Both the position numbers and the translations under genes were made by a program. Below are positions 29,042 through 37,762 of a stretch of DNA of 64,000 nt, one piece after another. Location: contig NZ_CP151632.1 in assembly GCF_040144835.1 (NCBI RefSeq), positions 3,100,001 to 3,164,000 on the forward strand, given 5' to 3'. The notes under the pieces are model-generated. The model worked only from the letters and a program-made list of their open reading frames with translations, was not told the DNA's origin and searched no databases. The DNA is from Microbacterium sp. LWS13-1.2 (lineage in GTDB: Bacteria; Actinomycetota; Actinomycetes; Actinomycetales; Microbacteriaceae). How positions within the stretch are numbered: position 1 is the stretch's first letter; each line of letters begins with the position of its first letter.

Positions 29042-30396
29042 CGTCGACGTTCACCGTGATCAACCCGGCGACCGCTCAGCCGATCCGCGAGATCGCGCGC
29101 GCCGATGTGGCGCAGACGGATGCAGCCATCGCGCGTGCCGTCACCGCCCAGCGTTCGTGGGCGTCACTGCCGCCGGTGGCCCGAGCCGACGCGCTTCGTG
29201 CCTTCGCCCGTGTCGTCGAGGCGCACGTCGAGGAGCTCGCCCAGCTCGAGGTGCTGAACTCGGGGCACCCGATCGGCTCCGCCCGGTGGGAGGCGTCGCA
29301 CGTCGCCCAGGTGCTGAACTTCTACGCCGGCGCCCCGGAGCGCCTCAGCGGTCAGCAGATCCCGGTCGCTGGCGGGCTCGACGTGACGTTCCATGAGCCG
29401 TACGGCGTCGTGGGCATCATCGTGCCCTGGAACTTCCCGATGACGATCGCGTCGTGGGGCTTCGCGCCGGCGCTCGCCGCCGGCAACGCCGTCGTGCTCA
29501 AGCCCGCCGAGCTCACACCGCTCACCGCGATCAGCCTGGGTGAGCTCGCGCTCGAGGCGGGCCTCCCCGACGGGCTGTTCACGGTGATCACCGGCTCCGG
29601 CTCGGTCGTCGGGCAGCGGTTCGTGTCGCACCCGGACGTGCGCAAGGTCGTCTTCACCGGCTCCACGTCGGTGGGGACGGATGTCGCCGCCGGCTGCGCG
29701 CGCGAGCTCAAGCCGGTGACCCTCGAGCTCGGCGGCAAGAGCGCCAACATCGTGTTCGCCGACGCCGACCTCGAGAAGGCGGCGGCCGCCGCGCCGGCAG
29801 CGGTGTTCGACAACGCTGGGCAGGACTGCTGCGCGCGCAGCAGGATCCTGGTCGAGCGGAAGGTGTACGACCGGTTCCTCGAGCTGCTCGAGCCGGCGGT
29901 GCGGGCGTGGCGGGTCGGCGACCCCGCAGACGAGGGCACCGAGATGGGACCGCTGATCTCGGCATCCCATCGCTCCACTGTCGCGGGATTCCTCGACGGG
30001 GCGAACGTCGCCTTCCGCGGCTCCGCACCCGAGGGTGACGGCTTCTGGTTCGCGCCGACCGTCGTGCTCGCCGAGCCGGAAGACCGCATCGCGCGCGAAG
30101 AGGTGTTCGGCCCGGTCGTCGCGGTGCTCCCGTTCGACGACGAGGCCGACGCGATCCGGCTGGCGAACGACACGGCCTACGGTCTCGCCGGCTCCATCTG
30201 GACCGAGAACCTCGGCCGTGCCGTGCGGGTGTCGCGTGGCGTCAAGAGCGGCGTGCTGTCGGTGAACTCGCACTCGTCAGTGCGGTACTGGACGCCGTTC
30301 GGCGGCATGAAGGCGTCAGGGCTCGGCCGTGAGCTCGGCCCCGACGCCGCGGAGGAGTTCACCGAGACCAAGAACGTCTTCTTCGCGACGGACTGA
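29038..30396 (+). CDS. NAD(P)-dependent aldehyde dehydrogenase
   Basis: 452 residues, slightly short for the family because the N-terminus is compact. Catalytic residues are E230 in L-E-L-G-G-K-S and C264 in G-Q-D-C-C-A-R-S; the P-W-N-F-P coenzyme loop and the E-V-F-G-P-V motif are present. In this operon it would oxidise gamma-glutamyl-aldehyde to the acid before hydrolysis. The ATG overlaps the previous stop (ATGA). The longer frame upstream is the repeat array and a shadow of the hydrolase. Confidence 0.93.
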   Translation: MTSTFTVINPATAQPIREIARADVAQTDAAIARAVTAQRSWASLPPVARADALRAFARVVEAHVEELAQLEVLNSGHPIGSARWEASHVAQVLNFYAGAPERLSGQQIPVAGGLDVTFHEPYGVVGIIVPWNFPMTIASWGFAPALAAGNAVVLKPAELTPLTAISLGELALEAGLPDGLFTVITGSGSVVGQRFVSHPDVRKVVFTGSTSVGTDVAAGCARELKPVTLELGGKSANIVFADADLEKAAAAAPAAVFDNAGQDCCARSRILVERKVYDRFLELLEPAVRAWRVGDPADEGTEMGPLISASHRSTVAGFLDGANVAFRGSAPEGDGFWFAPTVVLAEPEDRIAREEVFGPVVAVLPFDDEADAIRLANDTAYGLAGSIWTENLGRAVRVSRGVKSGVLSVNSHSSVRYWTPFGGMKASGLGRELGPDAAEEFTETKNVFFATD

Positions 30397-30407
30397 GAGG
30401 GAAGAGC

Positions 30408-31181
30408 ATGGACCTGACCCAGCGATTGAAGGACCGGGTCGCGATCATCACCGGAGGCGCCTCCGGGATCGGCCTCGCCACCGCGCGACGCTTCGCCGCG
30501 GAGGGTGCGCGCGTCGTGATCGCCGACCTCGATCCGGCGACCGGAGAGGTCGCGGCGGACGAGGTCGGCGGCGTGTTCCGGGCGGTGGATGTCGCGGACG
30601 AGACCCAGGTCAACGCGGTGTTCGACGGCGTCGCGGCCGAGTTCGGACGCATCGACATCGCGTTCAACAACGCGGGGATCTCGCCCGCCGACGACGACTC
30701 GATCGAGACCACCGAGCTGCCCGCGTGGGACCGTGTGCAGGACGTCAACCTCAAGAGCGTCTACCTGTGCTCGCGCGCGGCACTGCGCCACATGGTGCCG
30801 GCGGGCACGGGATCGATCATCAACACGGCGTCGTTCGTGGCGCTGCTCGGCTCCGCCACGTCGCAGATCTCGTACACGGCGTCGAAGGGCGGCGTGCTCG
30901 CCATGACCCGCGAGCTCGGGGTGCAGTTCGCGCGGCAGGGCATCCGCGTGAATGCGCTGTGCCCCGGCCCGGTGAACACGCCGCTGCTGCAGGAGCTGTT
31001 CGCGAAGGACCCCGAGCGCGCGCAGCGCCGGCTCGTGCACGTGCCGATGGGCCGCTTCGCTGAGCCCGAGGAGCTCGCCGCCGCCGTCGCGTTCCTCGCC
31101 TCGGACGACGCGTCGTTCATCACCGCCACCGCGTTCGTCGTCGACGGCGGAATCACCAACGCGTACGTCACGCCCCTGTGA
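30408..31181 (+). CDS. SDR-family oxidoreductase
   Basis: 257 residues of classical short-chain dehydrogenase: cofactor loop G-G-A-S-G-I-G, N-N-A-G, and catalytic Y156-x3-K160 (Y-T-A-S-K). D40 after the second strand (V-V-I-A-D-L-D) favours NAD over NADP. It is 11 nt downstream of the aldehyde dehydrogenase and preceded by a GAGGGAAGAG ribosome site, so it belongs to the same operon. An alcohol dehydrogenase step fits an amino-alcohol substrate. Confidence 0.9.
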   Translation: MDLTQRLKDRVAIITGGASGIGLATARRFAAEGARVVIADLDPATGEVAADEVGGVFRAVDVADETQVNAVFDGVAAEFGRIDIAFNNAGISPADDDSIETTELPAWDRVQDVNLKSVYLCSRAALRHMVPAGTGSIINTASFVALLGSATSQISYTASKGGVLAMTRELGVQFARQGIRVNALCPGPVNTPLLQELFAKDPERAQRRLVHVPMGRFAEPEELAAAVAFLASDDASFITATAFVVDGGITNAYVTPL

Positions 31182-31197
31182 GGTCTGGCGCGATGTA

Positions 31198-31277
31198 CCG
31201 AACTCAGGATGTCTTCGCCCGACGGGCGCCCCGAACGGCGTGTCGCGGCGCTTCGCGCCTTCCGATCCTGAGTTCGG
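31198..31277. repeat. Long-spaced inverted repeat (13-bp arms)
   Basis: CCGAACTCAGGAT (31198-31210) and its exact complement ATCCTGAGTTCGG (31265-31277) enclose 54 nt that are themselves GC-rich and partly palindromic. It lies between the SDR and the GntR gene and could act as terminator, REP-like element or operator. Confidence 0.65.
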
Positions 31278-31284
31278 AACGGGG

Positions 31285-32016
31285 ATGGGCGGTGACCGCG
31301 TGACCGACGCCCCGCTGCATGAGGTGCGCAGGGCCGTGTACCGGCCGGTGCGCGAGGGCAACGCACTCGAGGACACCGTCGCGCGCCTGGTGCAGACGAT
31401 CCGGCTCGGCGTCGTCGCGCCGGGGGAGTCGCTGCCGTCGGAGCGGGAGCTCGCCGTGCTGTACGCGGTGAGTCGGGACACCGTGCGTGAGGCGATCCGC
31501 GAACTCGCCGACACCGGCTACCTCGTGCGCCGTCGCGGCCGGTACGGCGGCACGTTCGTCGCCGACCCGCTTCCGCAGCCCCCGCATCCTCGCGACGTGA
31601 CGGCGGCCGAGCTCGAAGACGTCCTGGGCCTGCGTCGCGTACTCGAGGCGGGCGCCGCTCGCGCCGCCGCGGCCCGAAGCCTCGACGCCGCCGCGCGCGA
31701 CGAGCTGTGGGCGCGGTACGAGGTCGTCGCCGAGGCATCGGCATCCGACTACCGCCGCCTCGACACGCTGCTGCACCTCTCGATCGCCGAGCTCGCCGGC
31801 ATCCCGTCGCTCGTCGCACTCGCGGCGGAGAACCGAGCCCGCGTCAACGAGTGGCTCGACACGTTCCCGCTGCTGCCGCGCAACATCGAGCACTCCAACG
31901 CGCAGCACGAGCGCATCGTGACGGCGATCCTCGCAGGACGACCGGATGCCGCCGAAGCGGCGATCCTCGAGCATCTCGCCGGTTCGGAGGCGCTGCTGCG
32001 CGGCTTCCTCGCCTGA
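31285..32016 (+). CDS. GntR/FadR-family transcriptional regulator (FCD type)
   Basis: 243 residues. An N-terminal winged helix with S-L-P-S-E-R-E-L-A and S-R-D-T-V-R-E-A-I-R-E-L is followed by an all-helical FCD ligand domain (L-R-R-V-L-E-A-G-A-A; later H-L-S-I-A-E-L-A and H-E-R-I-V-T-A-I). Probably the local regulator of the preceding amine-utilisation operon. Start ATG 31285; GTG 31300 is equally possible. The long-spaced inverted repeat ends 7 nt before this start. Confidence 0.88.
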   Translation: MGGDRVTDAPLHEVRRAVYRPVREGNALEDTVARLVQTIRLGVVAPGESLPSERELAVLYAVSRDTVREAIRELADTGYLVRRRGRYGGTFVADPLPQPPHPRDVTAAELEDVLGLRRVLEAGAARAAAARSLDAAARDELWARYEVVAEASASDYRRLDTLLHLSIAELAGIPSLVALAAENRARVNEWLDTFPLLPRNIEHSNAQHERIVTAILAGRPDAAEAAILEHLAGSEALLRGFLA

Positions 32017-32048
32017 TCGGCCGCCCCGCCACCTGTCCTCGGGGCGAT

Positions 32049-32054
32049 TACGCT
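32049..32054 (+). promoter_or_regulatory. Putative -10 element, leaderless start at 32061
   Basis: TACGCT, 6 nt before GTG 32061, same sequence as in front of the acetyltransferase gene at 23599. Confidence 0.5.
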
Positions 32055-32060
32055 GGATAG

Positions 32061-32471
32061 GTGGCAGGCAAGAAGCGCGCGAACAAGCACAAGGAACCGC
32101 TCGAGTTCCGCAACACGCAACTCGCGGACGCGCTGCAGACCCAGGACATGGCCGCTGTCGCCTTCGCGTTGCGCCACGGCCCAACGGTGGCGCCGCTGAT
32201 GCGCCCCGGCGATCGCGACAACCCGCTCGATGTCGGCGAGGTGTGGACGTACCGCGACCCGAAGACCGGAGACATCGCCCTGCTGCTGTTCAGCGACGCT
32301 GCGCACAAGCCCGCGTCGCTGCCGCCCGGGGTCGCGCTCCAGGCGCCGGCGTGGCTGCGGGCGTTCCTCGCCGCGCACGAGGACGAGATCACCACGGTCT
32401 TCTTCGACATCGCGGGCCCGCACCCGATGCAGGCCTCGCCCACCGACCTCATCGCCGCACTGGACGCCTGA
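32061..32471 (+). CDS. Conserved-looking hypothetical protein (possible SseB-like fold)
   Basis: 136 residues with a lysine-rich N-terminus and no membrane segment. The arrangement of short strands (D-I-A-L-L-L-F-S-D; T-V-F-F-D-I-A-G-P-H) separated by helices faintly resembles SseB-like domains; I would not rely on it. Monocistronic with a probable leaderless GTG start. Confidence 0.6.
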   Translation: MAGKKRANKHKEPLEFRNTQLADALQTQDMAAVAFALRHGPTVAPLMRPGDRDNPLDVGEVWTYRDPKTGDIALLLFSDAAHKPASLPPGVALQAPAWLRAFLAAHEDEITTVFFDIAGPHPMQASPTDLIAALDA

Positions 32472-32494
32472 CGCGACCAGCGCCGAGCCTCACC

Positions 32495-32567
32495 GGGTTT
32501 GGGGCGCGTCGCGCCCGTTTGGGGCGCGTCCGGTGCGCCCCGAACGACAATTCGGCGCCCCAAACCC
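32495..32567. repeat. Long-spaced inverted repeat (13-bp arms), second example
   Basis: GGGTTTGGGGCGC (32495-32507) and its complement GCGCCCCAAACCC (32555-32567). The GTTTGGGGCGCGTC core is also directly repeated at 32497 and 32517. Architecture (13-bp arms, about 50-nt interior) is like the element at 31198-31277 although the sequence differs. Confidence 0.6.
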
Positions 32568-32656
32568 TGATGCGCCGGCAGGCACCCGCGCGACAGAAGT
32601 CGGACTCTCCGGGCGAAGGGTTTGCATCACCGGGGACGACGGGGCAGACTCGCCGG

Positions 32657-32761
32657 GTGGAATTCCTGCTCGTCGGAATCGTGTGCGCGGCCGGATTGGT
32701 GATCCCCATCGTGCTCGGGTACGCCGACCCTTCGCGTCGACGCCGGACTCGGGGTCGCTGA
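32657..32761 (+). CDS. Very small putative membrane protein
   Basis: 34 codons from GTG 32657: one hydrophobic segment (about residues 2-21) and a basic tail (S-R-R-R-R-T-R-G-R), the layout of a type of tiny single-pass protein. CAGACT ends 6 nt upstream, consistent with a leaderless start. It converges with radA, 16 nt away. Coding is likely but unproven. Confidence 0.5.
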   Translation: MEFLLVGIVCAAGLVIPIVLGYADPSRRRRTRGR

Positions 32762-32777
32762 GCGGACCGGCCGAACC

Positions 32778-34148
32778 TCAGAACTCGGGGATGTCTTCCC
32801 CCGGCCGGCCCTTGGACCGAGCCCGCACGTCGCTGACGGCGCCGCCCAGCGACCCCGAGCGGTGGTCGATGACGTCCCGATACCCGAGACGCGCGCCTTC
32901 GCTGCGCCGCTGCGTCGCCTGGGTGACGGGCCGTACCTCGCCGGCCAGGCTCAGCTCGCCGACCGCGGCGATGTGACGGGGAATCGTCCATCCCTCGACC
33001 GCGCTGGCCACGGCGAGCGCGATGGCGAGGTCGGCCGCCGGTTCGACGAATCTCACCCCGCCGACCGTCGAGACGTACACGTCTTGATCCGAGGTCTTGA
33101 TCTTCATCCGCTTCTCGAGCACCGCCAGCACGGTCGCCACGCGCGCGGCATCGACACCGTTCACGATGCGCCGCGGGTTGCCCGACTTGCTGTCGATCGT
33201 CAGCGCCTGCACCTCGACCGGGAGCGCGCGACGCCCCTCGAGGGCGATCGAGACACACGTGCCCGGCTCGGTGCTGCCATGGCCGAGGAACAGCGCGCTG
33301 GGATCGGGGACCTCGGTGATGCCTGCGCCGGTCATGTCGAAGCAGCCGACCTCGTCCGTCGGGCCGAAGCGGTTCTTGAGCGCGCGCACGAACCGCAGCG
33401 ACGTCTGCCGGTCGCCCTCGAACTGGCACACCACATCGACCAGGTGCTCCAGGATGCGCGGTCCGGCGATCGAGCCGTCCTTGGTGACGTGGCCCACGAT
33501 GATAGTCGGGAGCCCGCGCTCCTTCGCGACGCGGATCAGGGTCGCCGCAACCTCGCGAACCTGCGACGGATGCCCCGCCATGCCCTCGGACAGCGCCGAC
33601 GACACGGTCTGCACGGAGTCGACGATCAGCAGGTCGGGCGCCACTTCGTCGACGTGCCCGAGGATGGTCGCGAGGTCCGTCTCGCTGGCGAGGTACAGCT
33701 CGTCGTGCAGCGCGCCGGTGCGCTCGGCCCGCAGGCGCACCTGCGCCGTGGACTCCTCAGCGCTCGCGTACAGCACACGGCGCCCGGCCTTCGCCGACCG
33801 CGCCGCGACCTCGAGCAGCAGCGTGGACTTGCCGACGCCCGGCTCGCCCGACAGCAGGATCGCGGCGCCCGGCACGAGCCCGCCGCCGAGGACGCGGTCG
33901 AACTCGCCGACGCCGCTCGTGCGCCGGGGTGCATCGGACGTGTCGATGCGGGTGATCGGCTGCGCCGCCCGCGCGGCACCCGGCGAGACCGGGGTGATCG
34001 AGCGCAGGATGCCGGTCTGCTCGGCGGCCTCGACCACTGTTCCCCACTGCTGGCACTCGCCGCAACGCCCGACCCACTTGATGGTGGTCCAGCCGCACTC
34101 GGTGCACCGGTAGGGCGCGGTCTGCGTCGGGCGTCTGGCGGCGGGCAT
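32778..34148 (-). CDS. radA: DNA repair protein RadA (Sms)
   Basis: 456 residues. N-terminal four-cysteine zinc finger (C-T-E-C-G-W ... C-G-E-C-Q), RecA-like ATPase core with Walker A G-E-P-G-V-G-K-S, the RadA signature K-N-R-F-G-P-T-D-E-V-G and a C-terminal Lon-protease-like domain. It promotes branch migration in recombination. The start at 34148 is preferred over the upstream frame (34172) because a TACGCT -10 lies exactly 6 nt in front of it on the minus strand. Confidence 0.95.
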   Translation of the reverse strand: MPAARRPTQTAPYRCTECGWTTIKWVGRCGECQQWGTVVEAAEQTGILRSITPVSPGAARAAQPITRIDTSDAPRRTSGVGEFDRVLGGGLVPGAAILLSGEPGVGKSTLLLEVAARSAKAGRRVLYASAEESTAQVRLRAERTGALHDELYLASETDLATILGHVDEVAPDLLIVDSVQTVSSALSEGMAGHPSQVREVAATLIRVAKERGLPTIIVGHVTKDGSIAGPRILEHLVDVVCQFEGDRQTSLRFVRALKNRFGPTDEVGCFDMTGAGITEVPDPSALFLGHGSTEPGTCVSIALEGRRALPVEVQALTIDSKSGNPRRIVNGVDAARVATVLAVLEKRMKIKTSDQDVYVSTVGGVRFVEPAADLAIALAVASAVEGWTIPRHIAAVGELSLAGEVRPVTQATQRRSEGARLGYRDVIDHRSGSLGGAVSDVRARSKGRPGEDIPEF

Positions 34149-34154
34149 GGGTTC

Positions 34155-34160
34155 AGCGTA
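34155..34160 (-). promoter_or_regulatory. Putative -10 element, leaderless radA start
   Basis: TACGCT on the minus strand, 6 nt before the radA ATG. Confidence 0.5.
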
Positions 34161-34244
34161 CGGCGAGGGCACGACATGCGTCGGCGGCGGGCCGGGCGTC
34201 GGCAGCGCCGATCGCGCCGGTCGCCCGCACGCGAATCCGTGCGG

Positions 34245-35195
34245 TCAGCGCAGCGAGTCGGCGACCTGCTTCAGCGCATCGGCGGAGGCGTGGAACAGCT
34301 CGAGCTCGTGGGCGTCGAACTGGGTCTCTCGGATCGGCACTGCACCGGCCGCGCTGACGATCGAGGGGACCGACAGCGCGACGCCGTCGACGCCGTGGAA
34401 GTCGCGCAGCACCGGCGAGACGGGCATGACCGCGCGCTCGTCGTTGAGGATCGCCTCGATGATGCGGGCGCTGGACAGGCCGATCGCGTAGTTCGTCGCA
34501 CCCTTGCCCTGGATGACCTTGTAGGCCGCGTCGCGCACGTCGATCGCGATCTGGTCGAGCTCCTCGACGGTCAGCCGGTCGCCGCGGGGCGTCACCCATT
34601 CGAGGATCGGCACCGTGCCGATCGTCGCCTTCGACCACAGCGGGAACTCGGTGTCGCCGTGCTCGCCGACGATGTAGGCGTGCACGCTCGACGTCGAGAC
34701 GCCTGCGCGCTGGGCGAGCTTCCACCTGAGACGCGAGGTGTCGAGCACCGTTCCCGACGCGAAGATGCGCTCGGACGGCAGCCCCGTGTCCTCCTGGGCG
34801 AGCACGGTGAGGACGTCGCACGGGTTGGTCACGATGACGTAGATGGCGTCGGGCGCGACGCTGAGCAGCTGCGGCATCATCGTCTTCATGATGCGGGCGT
34901 TCACTCCCGCGAGCTCGATGCGCGTCTGGCCGGGATCCTGCTTCGCGCCCGCCGTGATGACGACCACGTGCGATCCTTCGACGACCGAGAGGTCGCTGCC
35001 GCCGATGATGTCGCTCGATCCGGTGAACTGCGTGCCGTGCGCGAGGTCGAGGACCTCGGCCTCCACCTTCTGCGTAGCGATGTCGTAGAGCGCGACATGG
35101 CGCGCGGACCCGCGGATCAGCGCCGCGTACGCGGCGCTCGAGCCGACGCTGCCGGCTCCGACGATGGTGACTTTCGAGTTCTCGATGACGGCCAT
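34245..35195 (-). CDS. ldh: L-lactate dehydrogenase
   Basis: 316 residues. N-terminal NAD loop (V-G-A-G-S-V-G-S), D-I-A coenzyme-specific acidic residue, the substrate loop around D-P-G-Q-T-R, D-T-S-R-L-R-W and the catalytic histidine in G-E-H-G-D-T-E-F. Presence of the R in T-R-I-E-L and of G-E-H-G-D supports lactate over malate dehydrogenase. The start MAVIENSK at 35195 matches the family; the upstream frame adds 14 residues without similarity. AAGACT 6 nt upstream is a weaker -10 of the same kind as others here. Confidence 0.93.
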   Translation of the reverse strand: MAVIENSKVTIVGAGSVGSSAAYAALIRGSARHVALYDIATQKVEAEVLDLAHGTQFTGSSDIIGGSDLSVVEGSHVVVITAGAKQDPGQTRIELAGVNARIMKTMMPQLLSVAPDAIYVIVTNPCDVLTVLAQEDTGLPSERIFASGTVLDTSRLRWKLAQRAGVSTSSVHAYIVGEHGDTEFPLWSKATIGTVPILEWVTPRGDRLTVEELDQIAIDVRDAAYKVIQGKGATNYAIGLSSARIIEAILNDERAVMPVSPVLRDFHGVDGVALSVPSIVSAAGAVPIRETQFDAHELELFHASADALKQVADSLR

Positions 35196-35262
35196 GGAGC
35201 CAGTCTTGCAGGGGGCGGTGCCCACGCCCACTCCCATCGCCGGGTGGCGGCATCCGTCGTCG

Positions 35263-36681
35263 TCAGAGTGCGGGCGGCGCGGTCGCCGCGCGTTGCGGAT
35301 TGCGGATGCCGAGGAACGACGTGACGCCGCCGGCGATCATGAGCGCCGCGGTGACGATGGCCGCGCGATGGAAGCCGTCCAGGTCGAGGCTGCCGCCGAC
35401 GATGGTGGCGAGCAGGGCGACGGCGATGAGCCCGGCGACGCGCGCGACGGCGTTGTTGACGGCCGACGCGATGCCCGATCGCTCGGGCTCGATCGCGCCG
35501 AGGATCGCCGAGGTCAGCGGCGCGACGGTGAGGGCGAGGCCGGCGCCCATCACGATCATGCTCGGCAGGATCTGCCACCAGTACGAGAACTCTGTGGTCG
35601 TCGTGAGGAGCAGCAGTGCGCCGATGCCCATCGTGATCGGGCCGACCGTCATGAAGAACCGCGGACCCCAGCGACCACTGAGGGCGCCGACGCGCGAGCT
35701 GAACAGGATCATGAGGATCGTCATGGGCAGGCTCGCCAGTCCCGCGAGAGTGGCCGGCAGGCCGGCGCCCTCCTGCAGATACACGACGACGACGAGGCCG
35801 TTGAGGGCTAGCGCCCCGTAGATGAAGGCGGTCGCCACATTGCCCGTCCAGAAGTTGCGCACCCGGAACAGGTCGAGCGGCAGGATCGGGTGTCGTGTGG
35901 TGCGCTGACGGAGGATGAACGCCGCGAACATCCCGGCGCCGAGCACCAGCGTCAGCCAGATGACGGGCGAGCCCCAGCCGAGGTTGGGCTGCTCGATGAG
36001 GGCGTAGACCATTCCGCCGAGGCCGAGGGTGCACAGTGCTGCGCCGATCCAGTCGATCGATGCTCCCGGATGCCGGGTGTCGCGGAACCCGCCGCGCGCC
36101 AGCAGCACGAGCGTCACGGCGATCGGCACCACGTTGATCAGGAACGCGAGCCGCCACGACGCCAGGTCGACCAGCACGCCGCCGATGAGCGGGCCGACGA
36201 TCATGGCGGAGGTCGTCATCGCGGTCCAGATGCCGATGGCGCGGCTCTGCGCGGGGCCGGTGAAGTTCGACGTGATGAGCGCGAGCGAGCTCGGGACGAG
36301 GAACGCGCCCGCCGCACCCTGCACCGCACGGGCGACGATGAGGAACTCGGCCGTCGGCGCCGCCGCGATCGCGATCGAGGCGATGCCGAAACCGATGAGC
36401 CCGATGCGCAGGACGAGTACGCGCCCATACGCGTCGCTGACCGAGCCCGCGACGAGGATGAGCGCGCCCAGCGTGATGAGGTAGGCGTCGACGACCCACT
36501 GCTGCGTCGTGATCCCGCCACCCAGCTCTTCGCTGATCGAGGGGAGCGCGACGTTCACGATCGTGCCGTCGAGGAAGGCCACGAACGAGCCGAGCACGGC
36601 GATCCACAGCACCGACCGCTGGATGGCGGTCATCGGGCTCACCGGCGCCGACGTGCCGGGGGCAGGCTGATGATCGGTCAC
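35263..36681 (-). CDS. MFS transporter, DHA2 (EmrB/QacA) type
   Basis: 472 residues with about 14 membrane segments. The DHA2 markers L-D-G-T-I-V-N-V-A-L-P at TM1 and G-S-V-S-D-A-Y-G-R in loop 2-3 are visible. Likely a proton-driven multidrug exporter. GTG start at 36681, with TAGCGT 6 nt upstream on the minus strand. Confidence 0.9.
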   Translation of the reverse strand: MTDHQPAPGTSAPVSPMTAIQRSVLWIAVLGSFVAFLDGTIVNVALPSISEELGGGITTQQWVVDAYLITLGALILVAGSVSDAYGRVLVLRIGLIGFGIASIAIAAAPTAEFLIVARAVQGAAGAFLVPSSLALITSNFTGPAQSRAIGIWTAMTTSAMIVGPLIGGVLVDLASWRLAFLINVVPIAVTLVLLARGGFRDTRHPGASIDWIGAALCTLGLGGMVYALIEQPNLGWGSPVIWLTLVLGAGMFAAFILRQRTTRHPILPLDLFRVRNFWTGNVATAFIYGALALNGLVVVVYLQEGAGLPATLAGLASLPMTILMILFSSRVGALSGRWGPRFFMTVGPITMGIGALLLLTTTTEFSYWWQILPSMIVMGAGLALTVAPLTSAILGAIEPERSGIASAVNNAVARVAGLIAVALLATIVGGSLDLDGFHRAAIVTAALMIAGGVTSFLGIRNPQRAATAPPAL

Positions 36682-36687
36682 CAGCCC

Positions 36688-36693
36688 ACGCTA
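36688..36693 (-). promoter_or_regulatory. Putative -10 element, leaderless DHA2 transporter start
   Basis: TAGCGT on the minus strand, 6 nt before the GTG at 36681. Confidence 0.45.
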
Positions 36694-36812
36694 GACCCGG
36701 CCGACGACACCGAGGGCCGCCTGGTCGCACGAGGCTATCGGGAGCGACCGCACCGCCCTACGATGGCGGCAGCGCCGCGCCGCGGTGTCGACGGACGACC
36801 CGGGAGGCTGCG

Positions 36813-37664
36813 ATGTGCCGCTGGCTGGCCTACACGGGGGAGCCGCTGCAACCGGCCGCCCTCATCCTCGACGCCCAGCACTCGGTCGTCGCGATGGCGC
36901 AGAACTCGCCGCTGGGCGCCGAGACGGTGAACGGCGACGGCTTCGGCTTCGGCTTCGGCTGGTATCCCGTCGCGGATGGGGATGCCGCCGGGCTGCGGCA
37001 TCCGTCCGTCTTCCGCAGTATCGAGCCGGCGTGGAACGACCAGAACCTGCGCGAGATCAGCCGGGCCGTCGTGAGCCCGCTGTTCTTCGCCCACGTGCGT
37101 GCAGCCGCCGGTCCGCCGATCCAGCAGACGAACTGCCACCCGTTCCGTCACGACAACTGGCTGTTCATGCACAACGGCGCGATCTCGCAGTTCGGCCTGA
37201 TCAAGCGGGAGCTCGCGCTCGCCGTGGACCCGTCGCTGTACCCGCTGATGCAGGGCACGACCGACACCGAGGTGCTCTTCCATCTTGCGCTGACCTTCGG
37301 TCTCGCGGACGATCCGATCGGCGCCGTCGGGGCGGCGATCCGTCGCGTGGAGGAGGCCGGCCACGCTGCCGGCGTGCAGTTCCCGATGCAGGGCACGCTC
37401 GCCGTGTCGGACGGCGAGACGCTGTGGGCGTTCCGGTACTCGTCACAGGGGCGCTCGCGCTCGCTGTTCCACTCGGCCGACGTTCCCACCATCCGGGCCA
37501 TGTACCCCGACGCGGACCGGCTCTCGCTCTTCGGCGACCGCGCGCAGGTCGTCGTGTCTGAGCCGCTCAACGACCTTCCCGGCGTCTTCCTCGAGGTCCC
37601 CGAGTCGACCGTCGCCGTGCTCGACCCCGAGGGGTACCACCACGAGGCGTTCCTCGACGCGTGA
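36813..37664 (+). CDS. Class II glutamine amidotransferase-like protein
   Basis: 283 residues starting M-C-R-W-L-A-Y: the catalytic Cys2 becomes N-terminal after Met removal. Also present are N-G-D-G-F-G-F-G, H-V-R-A-A, N-C-H-P-F and F-M-H-N-G, the usual Ntn-hydrolase motifs of the YafJ/EgtC group. It has no synthetase partner nearby; the group includes the ergothioneine enzyme EgtC and gamma-glutamyl hydrolases, so substrate is open. A GGGAGG ribosome site lies upstream and TACGAT at 36759-36764 may be the -10. Confidence 0.88.
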   Translation: MCRWLAYTGEPLQPAALILDAQHSVVAMAQNSPLGAETVNGDGFGFGFGWYPVADGDAAGLRHPSVFRSIEPAWNDQNLREISRAVVSPLFFAHVRAAAGPPIQQTNCHPFRHDNWLFMHNGAISQFGLIKRELALAVDPSLYPLMQGTTDTEVLFHLALTFGLADDPIGAVGAAIRRVEEAGHAAGVQFPMQGTLAVSDGETLWAFRYSSQGRSRSLFHSADVPTIRAMYPDADRLSLFGDRAQVVVSEPLNDLPGVFLEVPESTVAVLDPEGYHHEAFLDA

Positions 37665-37749
37665 GCCTGTGCCGACGCCATCGTGCCGGGGCCCCGGCGC
37701 CGTCGTAGCCGAGGTTCGGCGCCGATTCGCGGCATCCGCCCGCGTGTCG

Positions 37750-37755
37750 TAAGCT
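37750..37755 (+). promoter_or_regulatory. Putative -10 element of tRNA-Ser
   Basis: TAAGCT, 7 nt before the first base of the tRNA, so transcription could start at or next to the mature 5' end. Confidence 0.45.
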
Positions 37756-37762
37756 TGTCGGC

